64,000 bases of DNA, from the NCBI GenBank assembly GCA_011503125.2, contig WWBZ02000009.1:434001-498000 (forward strand), read 5' to 3'. Each line of letters starts with the position of its first letter. Position 1 is the first letter of the stretch. A program made the translations under genes and the position numbers. The notes beneath the pieces are model-generated. The model saw only the letters and a list, made by a program, of their open reading frames with translations, did no database searches and was not told the origin of the DNA. Positions 42,407-53,009 of the stretch are shown here, piece by piece. Source of the DNA: Botryosphaeria dothidea (lineage: Eukaryota; Ascomycota; Dothideomycetes; Botryosphaeriales; Botryosphaeriaceae).

Positions 42407-43744
42407 TTTGAGAGCTTGTCGGTGTAATATTACGGAGGAAGGGAAAATAGGAAATCAGAGAGCGTTATGAGAGATTTTAAATTTCCAAGATTTACACGAC
42501 GGGTGCGCGCGGGGTCGGCCACCAACTCGGACCTGGCATGGACATGGGGTGACCTCGACTTCAGCTTTTGTGCTCCCCAGCAGAGATGAGCCTATGCGCC
42601 TCCGCGGACTTCTTCAGGGCTCTGGCCTTTGCCGGTAATAGGCCAGGGTGTGCAGATTGGCACCACAAACAGCACTGGGTGTGACGCTCCGGTGTCGCGC
42701 AATTACAGCCTGCACGTACGCTTGCCCCTGTGACAAGTACAGCACCAGTTCCGATACTTACTATGTGGTGCTTCTCTTGACCCATACTAGAGGCTCACCC
42801 GTGGCCCACGTGCAGCTGCCCAATATTTCCAACCCGAGGCCTGATGTTGTCCGCTTTTGCCAAGAACGCAGGGGCGCGGGCCACCGCATGCTGCCGTCAC
42901 ACATCCTGATCTGGACTGTCGTCACACGGAGTTTGCACCGCTGCATAAGATAGCTTCGTCAGTCGCAGGCGAGCAATATGAAGTCAATTTGGTGGTTATA
43001 GAATGAGGGACAGCGGTGACTATCCGGTGGGCAGGTTTTATTGAAAAAGGAATGACCAAGCTTGTGATCACTGGCCTGAGTCGATGTGAACCACCATTAA
43101 TACCTTCTGATTGGACCGCATGTCGTCCGATGGTGCCAAGCTCACTTGGCCCGACGGGATGTAGCTAACCTCTCCCCGAGCCCGAATGACAGGCGAGCTG
43201 AAGCCATCAACGGTTCTTTAGAAATAACGCTCTATCATATTTCGAAACTTCCAGACTGCTGAAAAACCGACATCAGCTTGCTGATTCATGGCTAAATACT
43301 TATAAATCCCCCCCCCCCCCCCATCAAGCATTCAATGGTAATGTGTCTTGCTGAGCGCCTACTATTCGACGGCATATCCGACAGACCTATTGACCGAATC
43401 CAGGTTCGGCCTCGGTGTTTACAGGACCGCACCTGGTTTTCGGTCTTTTCGAAACTAATTGAACCGAATCCGCCACAGCACCTCTAGAATGTCAGATTGG
43501 AGCGTCCAACCAATAAACTACGCCAACTCCAAACAGGGACCCGGCAATAAAAGGCTTAAGTCTGGACCAATCCGCACTACACTTCCTTCAACCTAAACAG
43601 AAAAGCGGTAGTAAAGTCCTTAAATCCGCTGGGAGGAGTATATTTACCGCAGCTTCAAGCTGAAAAGAAAAAAGGGTGATATATCCCTTCAGCTTTCGCG
43701 TCCTCATCTCTCACTTACCGGAATCCGAAAAGTCCATCTACAAG
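42407..43744. other. Intergenic, upstream of the FAD monooxygenase
   Basis: 1.3 kb with no gene seen. A C15 run (43308..43322) follows a TATAAAT, and an AATAAAAGG lies at about 43547. Several short inverted segments near 43390-43460 (AACCGAATC-type) were noted without a clear role. Confidence 0.4.
43308..43322. repeat. Poly-C run (15)
   Basis: 15 consecutive C directly after TATAAAT, about 420 bp upstream of the FAD monooxygenase start. Confidence 0.85.
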
Positions 43745-45035
43745 ATGCCCACTGCACCAAAAATCGCCATCATCGGCGCCGGCCCCGCCGGCCTAACCCT
43801 CGCCCGCATCCTCCAGGTCCACAACATCCCCTGCACCGTCTTCGAAAAGGATCCAACCTCCACCCCTCGCATCACCAATGGCGGCTGCCTCGACCTGCAC
43901 CCCGACTCCGGCCAGGGTAAGAAGCCGATTCTCAATGTCGAAAACACAAAGAGAGCTAACAAGTGCTGAACCGCCTTTTAGACGCCATCAAAGCCGCCGG
44001 CCTCTGGCACGCGTTCCAGCAGCTCGCCCGCTACGACGGGCAAGCCTACATCATCGCCGACGAGACCGGCCGCCAGCACATCATCATCAAGGACCTCGAC
44101 CTCGCCCGCCCCGAGATCGACCGACCACTCCTGCGCAGGATGCTGCTCGACTCCGTCCACCCGGACACGGTGCGCTGGAACCGCCGGCTCGAGCGCGTCG
44201 CCGAAGACGCGGACGGCATCGCGCTGCACTTCGCAGGAGGCGTCGTTGAGCGGGGGTTCGGCCTCGTCGTCAGAGCGGACGGCGCGTGGTCGAGGGTGCG
44301 CGATGCGCTCTGCACCGTCCCGCCCTTCTACGCCGGGCTGTGCGGCTTCGAGATGTGGATCCGCGACCCGGATGGCGACTGGCCGGACGTGTCGGCGCTC
44401 GCGGGGAACGGGTCGCACGGGGCGGCGGGGCGCGACGGGCGGCTGGTCAGCATGCAGCGGCAGGGCGACCGTAGCATCCAGGCGTATGCGTACAAGCGCG
44501 CGCACGAGTCCTGGATCCAGAGGGGGGGGGGGGGGGGGGGGGGGCGCTTGATCACACGGACCGCGAGGCTGTGAAGGCGTACGTGTTGGAGGACTTCAAT
44601 GACTGGGCGCCGGAGTACAAGCGCGTGATTGAGGCGGTGGACGGGGTCGTGATTCCGAGGTCGTCGTATATGCTGCCTGTTGGGACCCGCTGGCCGCATA
44701 GGCGGGGGGTTACGCTGATTGGTGATGCGGCGCATTTGATGACGCCGTTCGCGGGGGAGGGTGTCAATGCGGCGTTGCATGATGCGTTTGAGTTGGCGCG
44801 CCGTATTGCTGCGGAGCCGGGGAACTTGGACGCAGCTGTTAAGGAGTATGAGAAGGAGATGTTTCCTAGGGCGGCTGTCTTTCAGCAGGCGTTATGGGAA
44901 AGCTTGCAGGAGCGGTTTGAAGAGGACGGTAATGAGAAACTAGCAGCTGGATTTAGGAAGGTGGCCGAGGAGCTGCGGAATGGGTCGTATGTCGTTGAGG
45001 CCAGATGCGGTGTTTACTACCAGAGATTAGTTTGA
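43745..45035 (+). CDS. FAD-dependent monooxygenase (TetX-like), frame broken by a G run
   Basis: Exon 1 43745..43916, intron of 65 nt (GTAAGA to TTTTAG, branch CTAAC), exon 2 from 43982. The N terminus is IAIIGAGPAGLTLARIL (FAD Rossmann motif), then CLDLHPDSGQ, the mid-protein GLVVRADGAWSRVRD (DG motif), and the C-terminal VTLIGDAAHLMTPFAGEGVNAALHDAFELA (GD motif). This is the TetX/PHBH-like group A monooxygenase fold. Between ESWIQR and the downstream LDHTDREAVKAYVLEDF block lie 23 G (44522..44544). As written, the upstream frame runs through poly-Gly and stops at 44574, while the downstream half (44571..45035) is in another frame. A run of 21 or 24 G would restore one frame. Either the run length is mis-sequenced, or the gene is switched by slippage, or it is dead. 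Confidence 0.82.
44522..44544. repeat. Poly-G run (23) inside a coding exon
   Basis: 23 consecutive G in the middle of the FAD monooxygenase coding sequence. Its length modulo 3 decides whether the gene is read through. Confidence 0.9.
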
Positions 45036-45916
45036 AAGCCTCTCTGTGGTTCCGAAAGAACAGCTGGGAGTCATCTTAGCTTGTATGATACTGTAGAGCA
45101 TCAGCAGTCTGCTGTATTGATATCTCCACTTCCTCATAGTGTGTTTCCCGTGTAACGGAACCATGGCAAAAAAATATAGCTTGCGTTAATTCCGATCTTT
45201 TTGTTCTCGTGATACTTGATGTACCGAGAGGCTTCATTGAGAATCGTGAGCGCTTTGGGTTGGAGCCAGACGCATAATACACTATATTGGTAACCATCGA
45301 ATGACCTGGGTTCTCCACCCATGCACTTTGCGACGCAGATGCTATCTCTTGAGGACATACCTGATGTATAATGGCCCTCGCTGTCCTTCTTTTCTTCGAA
45401 TGCATCTTGGCATAGTAATTCGTAGTTGCTGTACACGGTGTTCGCATGGGAATGCCAACAATGAGCCAGTGCCTGTGTCAGGACCTGGAATGTCAAGAGC
45501 GACGTTGCTGCCAATTCCAAGAGACCAACATCCGGTATAGCTAAACAAATTGCCACCAGAGAGAACAATGCACGCGAGTTGAGCATGTAGCTTTCTTCGT
45601 TTCGATCTTGCAATCCCTTCGGGACTCGGTTATAAGGACCCCGGGTAACTTCGGGAAGGATTCCAGGATTGCCCAAAGAAGCGGTACATGCTTCCGTTCC
45701 AGGCTGACGCGCATATTGTGGTGACTGGGATCCTTGTCCTCGGTTGACTATACCTAATCGTCTATTGGACAGAGTGCTCCGGTGGTGACCTGACATCCGA
45801 TGCTGTACGACGTCCCTCTCCAACCACCCCTCTGATTCTTCACGCAGCTCGCATTCGCGCAAAGCCTCCACTGCTTCAAGCTCTCTGCCAGCTGCACATA
45901 CCCAAACCACCTCAAA
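45036..45916. other. Intergenic with a possible small secreted protein ORF on the minus strand
   Basis: On the minus strand, 45134..45586 could encode 150 aa starting MLNSRALFSLVAICLA, a signal-like N terminus, with paired cysteines further on (CVAKCMGG, VLCVW). A second overlapping frame (45342..45548) also looks protein-like, so introns may be involved. I could not settle a model. The rest holds the sdhC promoter. Confidence 0.3.
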
Positions 45917-46507
45917 ATGCTGCACCCACCCGGCCTCCGGCTCGCCGCCCGCCACGCCCTGGCACTCACCCGCCCCAAAGCCCCTTCCACGATCCTCTCC
46001 ACGTCGACCAGGCAAGCACCCACAACCACTCCCTTCCCCCCCGCCGCAACCGCACTCATCCTCCCCCACAGGCGCCTACCCACCAACCCGGCGCCCAAAG
46101 CCCCCCTCACCATCCTCGAGCAGCAGCGCCTCCACCGCCCCGTCTCGCCGCACGCCACCATCTACCGCCCGCAAATCACCTGGCTCGGCTCCATCACCGG
46201 CCGCGTCGCCGGCTCGCTCGTCGCCGGCGCGCTCTACCTCTTCTTCGCCGGCTACGCCGTCGCGCCGGTCTTCGGCTGGGACCTGGGGTCGGAGGCGGCG
46301 GTCGCGTTTGCAGCGGGCCTGCCGGGCGCGGTGAAGGTCGGGGCGAGGGCGTTGGCGGGGTGGGCGGTGTCGTATCACTGTCTGAACGGGGTGAGGCATC
46401 TGGTGTGGGACTTTGCGGTCGGGGTCAACAATCGCGCGGTGATGCGGAGCGGGTGGGTGGTGGTGGGGTTGAGCGTTTGCGGTGCGGTGGGGTCGGCGTT
46501 GTATTGA
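45917..46507 (+). CDS. sdhC: Succinate dehydrogenase cytochrome b subunit (SDHC)
   Basis: 196 aa as one open frame from ATG 45917. The N-terminal mitochondrial presequence is Arg/Ala-rich (RLAARHALALTRPKA). The family core is LHRPVSPHATIYRPQITWLGSITGRVAG (quinone-site Ser/Arg), then three membrane helices with SYHCLNGVRHLVWDFA carrying the heme-ligand His. It is subunit C of complex II in the inner mitochondrial membrane. A 60-nt segment (about 46012-46071) starting GCAAGC and ending CCCACAG could be a GC-AG intron; removing it keeps the frame and deletes a low-complexity Pro/Thr stretch. The sequence alone does not decide. Confidence 0.93.
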   Translation: MLHPPGLRLAARHALALTRPKAPSTILSTSTRQAPTTTPFPPAATALILPHRRLPTNPAPKAPLTILEQQRLHRPVSPHATIYRPQITWLGSITGRVAGSLVAGALYLFFAGYAVAPVFGWDLGSEAAVAFAAGLPGAVKVGARALAGWAVSYHCLNGVRHLVWDFAVGVNNRAVMRSGWVVVGLSVCGAVGSALY

Positions 46508-46626
46508 GTTTTTTTTTTTTTTTTTGAGTTTTTTGAATGCAGTCGTTCTCGGATTCTGGTGTCGATATCCCGTGCCGGTTGTGGGAGGGTTTGACGGTGG
46601 AAGCGGGGAGAGCTCGGCAGATGTGT

Positions 46627-47626
46627 TCAGGAAGGCGGGTTCGTTGGCGGTGCGGTCGGAGATCTTTCTCTTGCAACCATTCGGTACCATGTGGCGCGTG
46701 GAGCACCGGGAGCCCTTGTTTTGCTCAGGTGTGGATATTGCCAGTTCATGTACAGCATTGCGAGAGCCATCGGCGTGGCGTCGAAGACGTAGAGGAAAGC
46801 CTCGTGGTCGAAGACGTATCCACCGTACCCTTGGGCATATTCAATTATGCGGAAAATTGAGCGGAGGATGAAGAAGGAGCTGGCCAAGAAGATGGTCCTT
46901 AGGTGATGTTGCCAGTGGATTTGTGAATGTCTCTGCTTTTTGACCGGTGGCAGAGCATCCATTCGCTGGTAGAAGGTGGCCGCGACGGCGACGAAAAAGC
47001 AGTACGTTGCAAGTTGGATGATGAGACCACCGACTATGGTATGCCTTCCTATCTGAGAGCCATAAGAGGTGGCAGATTCGGAAGCCATTAGTCCACCGCC
47101 TGTCTGGCATTTAGCATCCAATTGAAGCTTCGGAAATCTGCGGGAAATGCCTACCAACTGCTGTCATCAAAAAAGCGAAGACGTCTGAGAAGACGAAGAA
47201 AACCGTGATCCACCGTTTCTTGATGATTGAATAGGCCTCGGCGTTGGTGAGAGCGATGATGCGGCCGAGGATGGAATACATCGAAGCCGCTGCAAAAGAG
47301 GGGGCGACGAGAAGACACATGCTTTGCACGACATACGGGCCCATAGACCATTCATTTTGTTTCTGGGTGGCGGAGGTGGAACGAGCAGCGTATCCTACAA
47401 TCTCAACTGCTTTTGCGTTAGACGGAAAGCTGCGCTGGGATCGTCAGCGTCGGATTGACTGACAGAGGCCACCGAGAAGAAATCCAATCATAAACCATGT
47501 CCTGTTTTGGACCAACTGGTAGACGTGGAAAGCCGAGGTCAAGGCAAACAAGGCGCAAAATATACTGGCTCCGAGCAGTGTAGGATCATAGGCGTAGAGA
47601 TGGTAGTCGGGCTCATTGTCGACCAT
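46627..47626 (-). CDS. RTA1-family lipid-translocating/resistance membrane protein
   Basis: Exons complement(46627..47099, 47155..47406, 47464..47626), 295 aa; introns 55 and 57 nt, phases close. Seven membrane helices. Family marks are YDPTLLGASIFCALFALTSAFHVYQL, FEIVGYAARS, LVAPSFAAASMYSILGRII, FFVFSDVFAFLMTAVGGGL, and FRIIEYAQGYGGYVFDHEAFLYVFDATPM. RTA1-like proteins (Rta1, Rsb1) are fungal plasma-membrane proteins linked to lipid movement and to resistance to membrane-active compounds. The start at 47626 is the only ATG in place. Confidence 0.92.
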
Positions 47627-48734
47627 TTTGCATTCTCCCCGGCGGAAGCGGGTTGAGAGACGGAACGGATGGGAGAGGCAGAGTTATAAACTCCTGCGAA
47701 CGTACGATCAGTGCTTATCATTTCAGCTGGCATGGCATCTGCCCATTCCTATCGCGTAGACTCCCAACGCTAAGCATTGACCATTCAATATCCGTATCCG
47801 TTCGTGTTCGCATCAATGGGAGCGGAGACCAATCAGACAGCATCATCTTCGCTTCATAGCGGTAGATCCGAAGGATAGTCCAGGGGTCCACTAATGCAAG
47901 GGCCAGAATGTGTTAAAAATAAGCTCGACCATTCCGATAAAGCTTCGAGGACGGCAACGGTCGCTTGCGTGCCCCGTCAAAGAAAAGCAACGTGACGTTT
48001 CAAGGCGCCGGTGTGGAGCAGCGGACGCCTCGTCCGCTCGGGAGATCCGCATCAGTCAGTTTGTGCCTTGGCAGGCCTCGGTGCGTGTTGGAGGCAGAGA
48101 CAGTGTAGGCTGTAAAGGGGCAGACGAAGCTGAGACTGTGTGGATTATGTAATTTTGTCTCGGAGTGCGGCTCCGGAAACAGTCGTTTACGGAGGCATCC
48201 GCAGCCGCAGCATGCATGCTGGGCCACGTGAAAGCAGAAACACCAGCCGAGATACTCAGAGCCTCTCCCAATGGCTGTCCAAGCCAGCAGAGGCGATTCT
48301 CGACCAACTGGTGTCCGGCGGCAACTCCGCACCTCTCCTCTCTTCCTCTTCGGCCCCCCACTGATGACGAAAACGGCCATCGGTGATTAGCGATGATTGA
48401 CGCGCTGCGCCTTTGGCTGAGTCGTCCGGGCTCAGAATGCGACACCCACAAGGCTGAGGGCTGCATTCCCCGCTGTGCGGAAAAAGGATGCTGGACCATT
48501 GGCCGATCCTCGTGCTCTGCAGCCGTGGCGGCGATGCTGTGCTCGATGCAGGTAAGAGCGGACGCGAAGCATAGCTGGAATCCTCGCAAGGCTGGGGACG
48601 TGGCGCCCGAAAGTCAAGCTGACTGCTCGCCAAGGAACGCCGTCAGCCGCTGCTTCCACCGATGCATATGACGGCCCAGCAGCCCCAGGCCTCTGTTTGT
48701 TCGCAAGACGATTTCCTTGCTCGTCGCGCCCGCA
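47627..48734. promoter_or_regulatory. Divergent upstream region, RTA1 gene / membrane glycoprotein
   Basis: 1.1 kb with both promoters. Overlapping frames at 48000-48670 on both strands are GC-rich shadows without motifs. Confidence 0.4.
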
Positions 48735-50684
48735 ATGCAGCAAGAGTTTCATCAAGACCCGTCCGACCCGCCCCGTCGCCGGACTGGCTTCTTCCGCACC
48801 CTTCAAGCCTGGTACTTCTTTCCTCTCCACGCCGCCCTCGTCATAGCCTTTGGCCTTGTTGCTCTCCTCGTCCTGAACGGCAAGAAGTTTCCAAGTGCAA
48901 CAGACGCCCCTCTCGGATCCACCATTTCGCACATCTTTCGCGGCAAACTGCGGCAGGCCGATGTCACGACTCTCATTTCCGCTGCCCTTGTGCTCGTGCG
49001 GCTGACACTCAATGTTTGTTCCGGAGCCGCCGCCCAGAGGTCCATCTTCATCCTGCTGGAGAAATGCGGAATAACCTTGCGGGAGATCGAGAGCATCTTC
49101 TCCTATGAGCAAGGTCCGCTGGGAGCCAATGGTTTCAAACTCGCCGTCACCGCTCTCCTCCTTCTTCTCATCCCTGCACAAATAAGTGCACCTCTTGCAC
49201 AGGGTGCCGTAACCTGGAACCCAGTGCTGTCTCTCAAGCCAGCAGAGTACAATGTCAGCCTGATCGTGGCTACAAACGGCCCCGATTTTACCGAGTTCCA
49301 GCATCGTTCGGACAACCGGGACTTCTCCATCCGGAGAGCTTCTGGACTCGCTGTCATCCATCGCTTTGGTCCTGACTTCTACTCGGTTACTGATGCTGAG
49401 AGAAAGGTTCCGAGCAGGCGGTGGGCTCCCGCATTTCGAGAGCACGAGCCCTCCAACCATACAAGAGGATATCAAGCGTTACCCGACAATACTACCGTCT
49501 TCAATACCACTTTGCCATTTTTCCGCATGAGCGAGTTCAAGTGGCTCGACTACAATGATAGCTTTGAGCACTATCTGGACAACAACAATTCTCTGTTCAA
49601 CGTCAGTCGTCAGGACAATCCCATCCTGACTCCTCTTCCTGGCAATGCCGTTCTTTTGAGAGACGCGCCAATGGACTCGTGGGTCTCTCCCTGGCCGAGC
49701 CCTTCTCTCCTGAATAGCACTTTCAAGATAGCCATACTCGTGGCGCGGGTGGAAGACGAAGAATCAACCGAAAACTGCACAAACTACAGCACCAAATTCG
49801 GCCCCCTCCCGGACAACAAACAGTACCAGAAAAGCGGCAACTGCTACCTCTTCGGCGAAGTCTCCGTCGTCGCAGGCACCACGCAATGCCACGACTGCTC
49901 CATCATCGCCCCCGGCGTCGTCGAGCGCCCCGGCAACGCCACCTTCCCCTTCGCCGTGTCGCCCGACCCCCTCGTCCCCATCGCGATGGGCATGCTCCCC
50001 GAAACGATGCTCGCCATCGTCACCGCCAACGCCACGTACGCGCCCACGTGGGCCAACCTGCCCGGCTTCGTCGCCGGCGCCTCCGCCGCGGCCTACCAGG
50101 CCAGCTGGAACGACCTGACCGACCGCTTCCTCGGCGCGCAGACGAGCACCAACATCAGCCTGCCCAGCTACCCCTCGCGCGCCGACCTCGACCCCCAGCG
50201 CGTCCGCCTGTGGATGGCCTTCCACCTGCTCGTCGTGCTGTCGGGTGCCGCGCTCGCCGCCCTGCAGGCCCGCTGCTGCCAGCCCGCCGTCGTCGACTTC
50301 GCCGCCGCCTGCCTCCTCGCCGACGCGTCGAGCGTCGTCCGCGGCGCCGCCGCCGCCGCCGCCGACGTGCGCACGTCCGCGCACATAGCGTCGCGGCTGA
50401 GCGCGCGCGTGGGCCCGCTGGTGCTGCGCGAGGAGGGCTCGGGCGACCTGTCCGGCCGGTTCCGCGTGCTCAAGCGCAGGAGGGATGGAGAGAGGGGGGG
50501 GGAGCTGCGGTTCCGGCGCGCGGCGGCGAAGCGCGAGAGCTGGGGCGGCCTGTCGCTTCTGTCGCGGGGGTCGACGCTGTATGATCGCGTGTCGGAGTCG
50601 TCGCAGGGGACGCCGCAGACGGGGGGGAGTTGGGGGGCGTATTCGTCGCCGGGGTATGCGAGGGGCCCGCCGGAGAGGGGGTAG
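48735..50684 (+). CDS. Large fungal membrane glycoprotein, function unknown
   Basis: A single exon of 649 aa from ATG 48735. A short basic N terminus (PPRRRTGFFRTL) is followed by a membrane helix (FPLHAALVIAFGLVALLVL), a second hydrophobic segment (TTLISAALVLVRLTL), and a third (LAVTALLLLLIPAQISAP). Then comes a long extracellular domain with many N-glycosylation sites (NVS, NHT, NTT, NDS, NNS, NCT, NAT, NIS). A C-terminal membrane helix (LWMAFHLLVVLSGAALAAL) leads to an Arg/Ser/Gly-rich cytoplasmic tail. The topology (N-terminal helices, glycosylated ectodomain, C-terminal helix) matches an uncharacterised family common in Pezizomycotina; the broken gene at 39752..41026 is of the same general kind. 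Codon use becomes very GC-rich after about 49800. Confidence 0.8.
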   Translation: MQQEFHQDPSDPPRRRTGFFRTLQAWYFFPLHAALVIAFGLVALLVLNGKKFPSATDAPLGSTISHIFRGKLRQADVTTLISAALVLVRLTLNVCSGAAAQRSIFILLEKCGITLREIESIFSYEQGPLGANGFKLAVTALLLLLIPAQISAPLAQGAVTWNPVLSLKPAEYNVSLIVATNGPDFTEFQHRSDNRDFSIRRASGLAVIHRFGPDFYSVTDAERKVPSRRWAPAFREHEPSNHTRGYQALPDNTTVFNTTLPFFRMSEFKWLDYNDSFEHYLDNNNSLFNVSRQDNPILTPLPGNAVLLRDAPMDSWVSPWPSPSLLNSTFKIAILVARVEDEESTENCTNYSTKFGPLPDNKQYQKSGNCYLFGEVSVVAGTTQCHDCSIIAPGVVERPGNATFPFAVSPDPLVPIAMGMLPETMLAIVTANATYAPTWANLPGFVAGASAAAYQASWNDLTDRFLGAQTSTNISLPSYPSRADLDPQRVRLWMAFHLLVVLSGAALAALQARCCQPAVVDFAAACLLADASSVVRGAAAAAADVRTSAHIASRLSARVGPLVLREEGSGDLSGRFRVLKRRRDGERGGELRFRRAAAKRESWGGLSLLSRGSTLYDRVSESSQGTPQTGGSWGAYSSPGYARGPPERG

Positions 50685-51556
50685 ATTGGCGTTTGATTGG
50701 GAGCTTAGCGTTCTGAAAAGGATTGTAAGGTAGGGCCTTTCTTGATTCGGTGGAGTTTCATGAATGTGGTATGGAGCTCATGGCACTTCTGATCTTGATC
50801 CAGTCTCTCGGAATACGTGCGTCTTTACTCTTCTGCTATATAATTCATGCATATACCGCATTTAACTGGTCAAAATTGAGAAGGGAAACAAGACTTTAAG
50901 AATGAGGAGATCATTAAATCATTCGTTGGAAGGGTCAAGCGGGAAACAGCGTGATTCTTATGGCACCCTGGCAGGGCATAACATAATTGTCCCATTCATC
51001 TCATGTAGTTCAGTAATGGATGTTTGTTGCATATCATATTAGAGTGAGCTGCGAGCTTATACTCCCCCCATCCCGGAACTCATAATAAAATTCCTCATTT
51101 CTATGACTTCACTTCTGGTAGACTTCCATACCGGGGTTGGTGGTACCGCGTACGCTCCACCAGACGGAGAGCTTCAAGAGAAGATACATGGACTCCTGCG
51201 GTATGTGGGATTTCATGAAGGATATTGTCGCACCTGACATCCGCCAAACGGTTCGGCATGGTCTTAATCTTCGTAAATTACAAGAGCCTCAGGACCGGTT
51301 TCTTTTCTCAGACTCCATACGCGCCTATCAAGAGCTCCGTGGAGTCCTCGTCTCTCCCAAAAAGTTCTTTCGAAATTCCCAGCGAGGATCCTCTCGTCTA
51401 TCAATGAACGGAGCCTCGACAGCACAACAAACACAAACCCGAGATTTCAATTCCAGAAGACACCGTCTCCAGGGTCCCCGCCAGCAGCAGCAGCAGCATT
51501 GCACATCCCGCCCGAACCCACGCCCACGGCACACCACGCCCCTCCCCTCCCTCCGC
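50685..51556. other. Convergent intergenic, nothing recognised
   Basis: About 870 bp between convergent 3' ends, AT-rich in the first half. The long plus-strand frame (51137..52144) is the opposite-strand shadow of the DUF7704 gene. Confidence 0.45.
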
Positions 51557-52045
51557 TCAAAACCCCACGCCCAGCAAAAACGCCGCCCGCATCCCCGCCC
51601 CGAACCACAGCGTCCCCAGATTCCCCCAATCCTCCCACCGCGCCCACGCGCCGGGCCACCACCACCACGCCGGCTCGCCCGCCGCGTCCGCCAGGATCTT
51701 GCACCCCCACAGATGGCCCCAGTCGCTGCCGAACAGGATGCCGGCCATGACGAGCCGCCACGCGCCGCGCGAGCGCGCGTACCGCAGGAAGCAGAACTCG
51801 ATGGCGAAGAAGAGGATGTAGAGGGAGCCGACGTTCCAGAGCAGCATGGCCTCGATGGGCGACTGGGCGCGCGTCTGGGCGTGCAGCGCGGGCGGCGTGA
51901 TGCGCGCGAGCAGGTACGGCTGCTGGAAGAAGTACAGGTAGGAGCCGGACAGGGCGGCGAGCGGCTCGATCCAGGTGAAGAAGAGGCGGTAGAAGAGGGG
52001 GATGTCGGCGCCGTCTCTGGACGCGGGGGTGGGCTTGGGCGGCAT
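51557..52045 (-). CDS. DUF7704-like four-helix membrane protein
   Basis: A single exon of 162 aa. The N terminus IPLFYRLFFTWIEPLAALSGSYLYFF is typical of the fungal DUF7704 proteins. It is followed by LLWNVGSLYILFFAIEFCFL, WRLVMAGILFGSDWGHLWGC and a C-terminal helix FGAGMRAAFLLGVGF, making four membrane spans. A Trp-rich loop (EPAWWWWPGAWARWEDWG) lies before the last helix. Function unknown. High GC and strong codon bias support the frame. Confidence 0.75.
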   Translation of the reverse strand: MPPKPTPASRDGADIPLFYRLFFTWIEPLAALSGSYLYFFQQPYLLARITPPALHAQTRAQSPIEAMLLWNVGSLYILFFAIEFCFLRYARSRGAWRLVMAGILFGSDWGHLWGCKILADAAGEPAWWWWPGAWARWEDWGNLGTLWFGAGMRAAFLLGVGF

Positions 52046-53009
52046 GGTTTTTTCTTTTCGTTCGGGTTGGTTGGGTGGTTGATTTTTTTTCTCTCTCTCT
52101 TCTTTTTGGGGGCTTGCTGTGTTGTGCTTTGTCGGGAGCTTTGAGGGTGGCGTGGAGTGGAGGTTTGATGGGATGGGTGAGGGCGTTTTATAGCTTTTGG
52201 TGCGGAATTTAGAGTTCAGGTCGCACGGAACGCCACGGATGACCGCATATCCGAACGCATGAATCTAAGTGTGTTTGACCGAAAGGGGGCAAGGTGATAC
52301 GATTTGCCGGCTATTTGCGAAAACAGAGGAGAGTTTTTCGATATGTATGAAATGGGCGTGAGTGAAAATACTCCACGCTCGCCATGGCGTCCCTCCTGAG
52401 TCATGACATGAGAGACGGAAGATGTGAAAGGAAGAGGACAGAGTCAGTGTCACAGCCTCCATAAATATAACATGCATGACGCAAATGAAAGAAAGTTTGC
52501 GCCATTGAGATTTCTCATTTAGATTCCATGGAGACAGCCTCCAATATTTCTCTTTCTTAAGCGGTTTTCTTTTTTTTTTTTTCATGAGTATTTTTGATTC
52601 AAATCTCACCTTGAATGTATTTCCACCCCTTCGGAACAGTCACTACGTTAGTCACGTTGATAGCAGTGTTCTCGATTCTGCTTCTCGAAGCTTAGCAGGA
52701 TGGAACCGATGCTGTCAAATGTACAAAAAAAAAAAAGAAAAAAAGAGCATGGGCCCAAGGGAGAAGGGCTCTCAACCATGAAACAAGGATCCAATGGATC
52801 TCCATTGAGGTTCTTGGGATCTGTAGGGTCTGTATACATGGCATGCAGGGCTTAACATGGGCACAGCTGTGGGGCTGATAACATAACGTCTCCAACGGGG
52901 TTCACGCACAGTTAGAAGAACTCCAGGCCACAAAATACTGAGCCAGTCATATTTTCATCTATTTCATCTGGCATTACGCTTCACCGACATGGAACAACCC
53001 AAGCATCAT
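52046..53009. other. Intergenic, nothing recognised
   Basis: Contains the DUF7704 promoter (T- and TC-rich 52050-52110) and T or A runs near 52569 and 52725. No gene seen. Confidence 0.45.

Noticed and set aside
43963..43981. Alternative acceptor at 43962/43963 for the FAD monooxygenase intron
   Set aside because: It keeps the frame but places the branch site CTAAC only a few bases from the acceptor; the TTTTAG acceptor has normal spacing and matches the family better.
49764..50384. Open frames on both strands in the 3' part of the membrane glycoprotein gene
   Set aside because: Shadows caused by extreme third-position GC.
51137..52144. 335-aa plus-strand frame
   Set aside because: It overlaps the DUF7704 gene antisense and reads as low-complexity; only the minus-strand frame shows ordered membrane helices.
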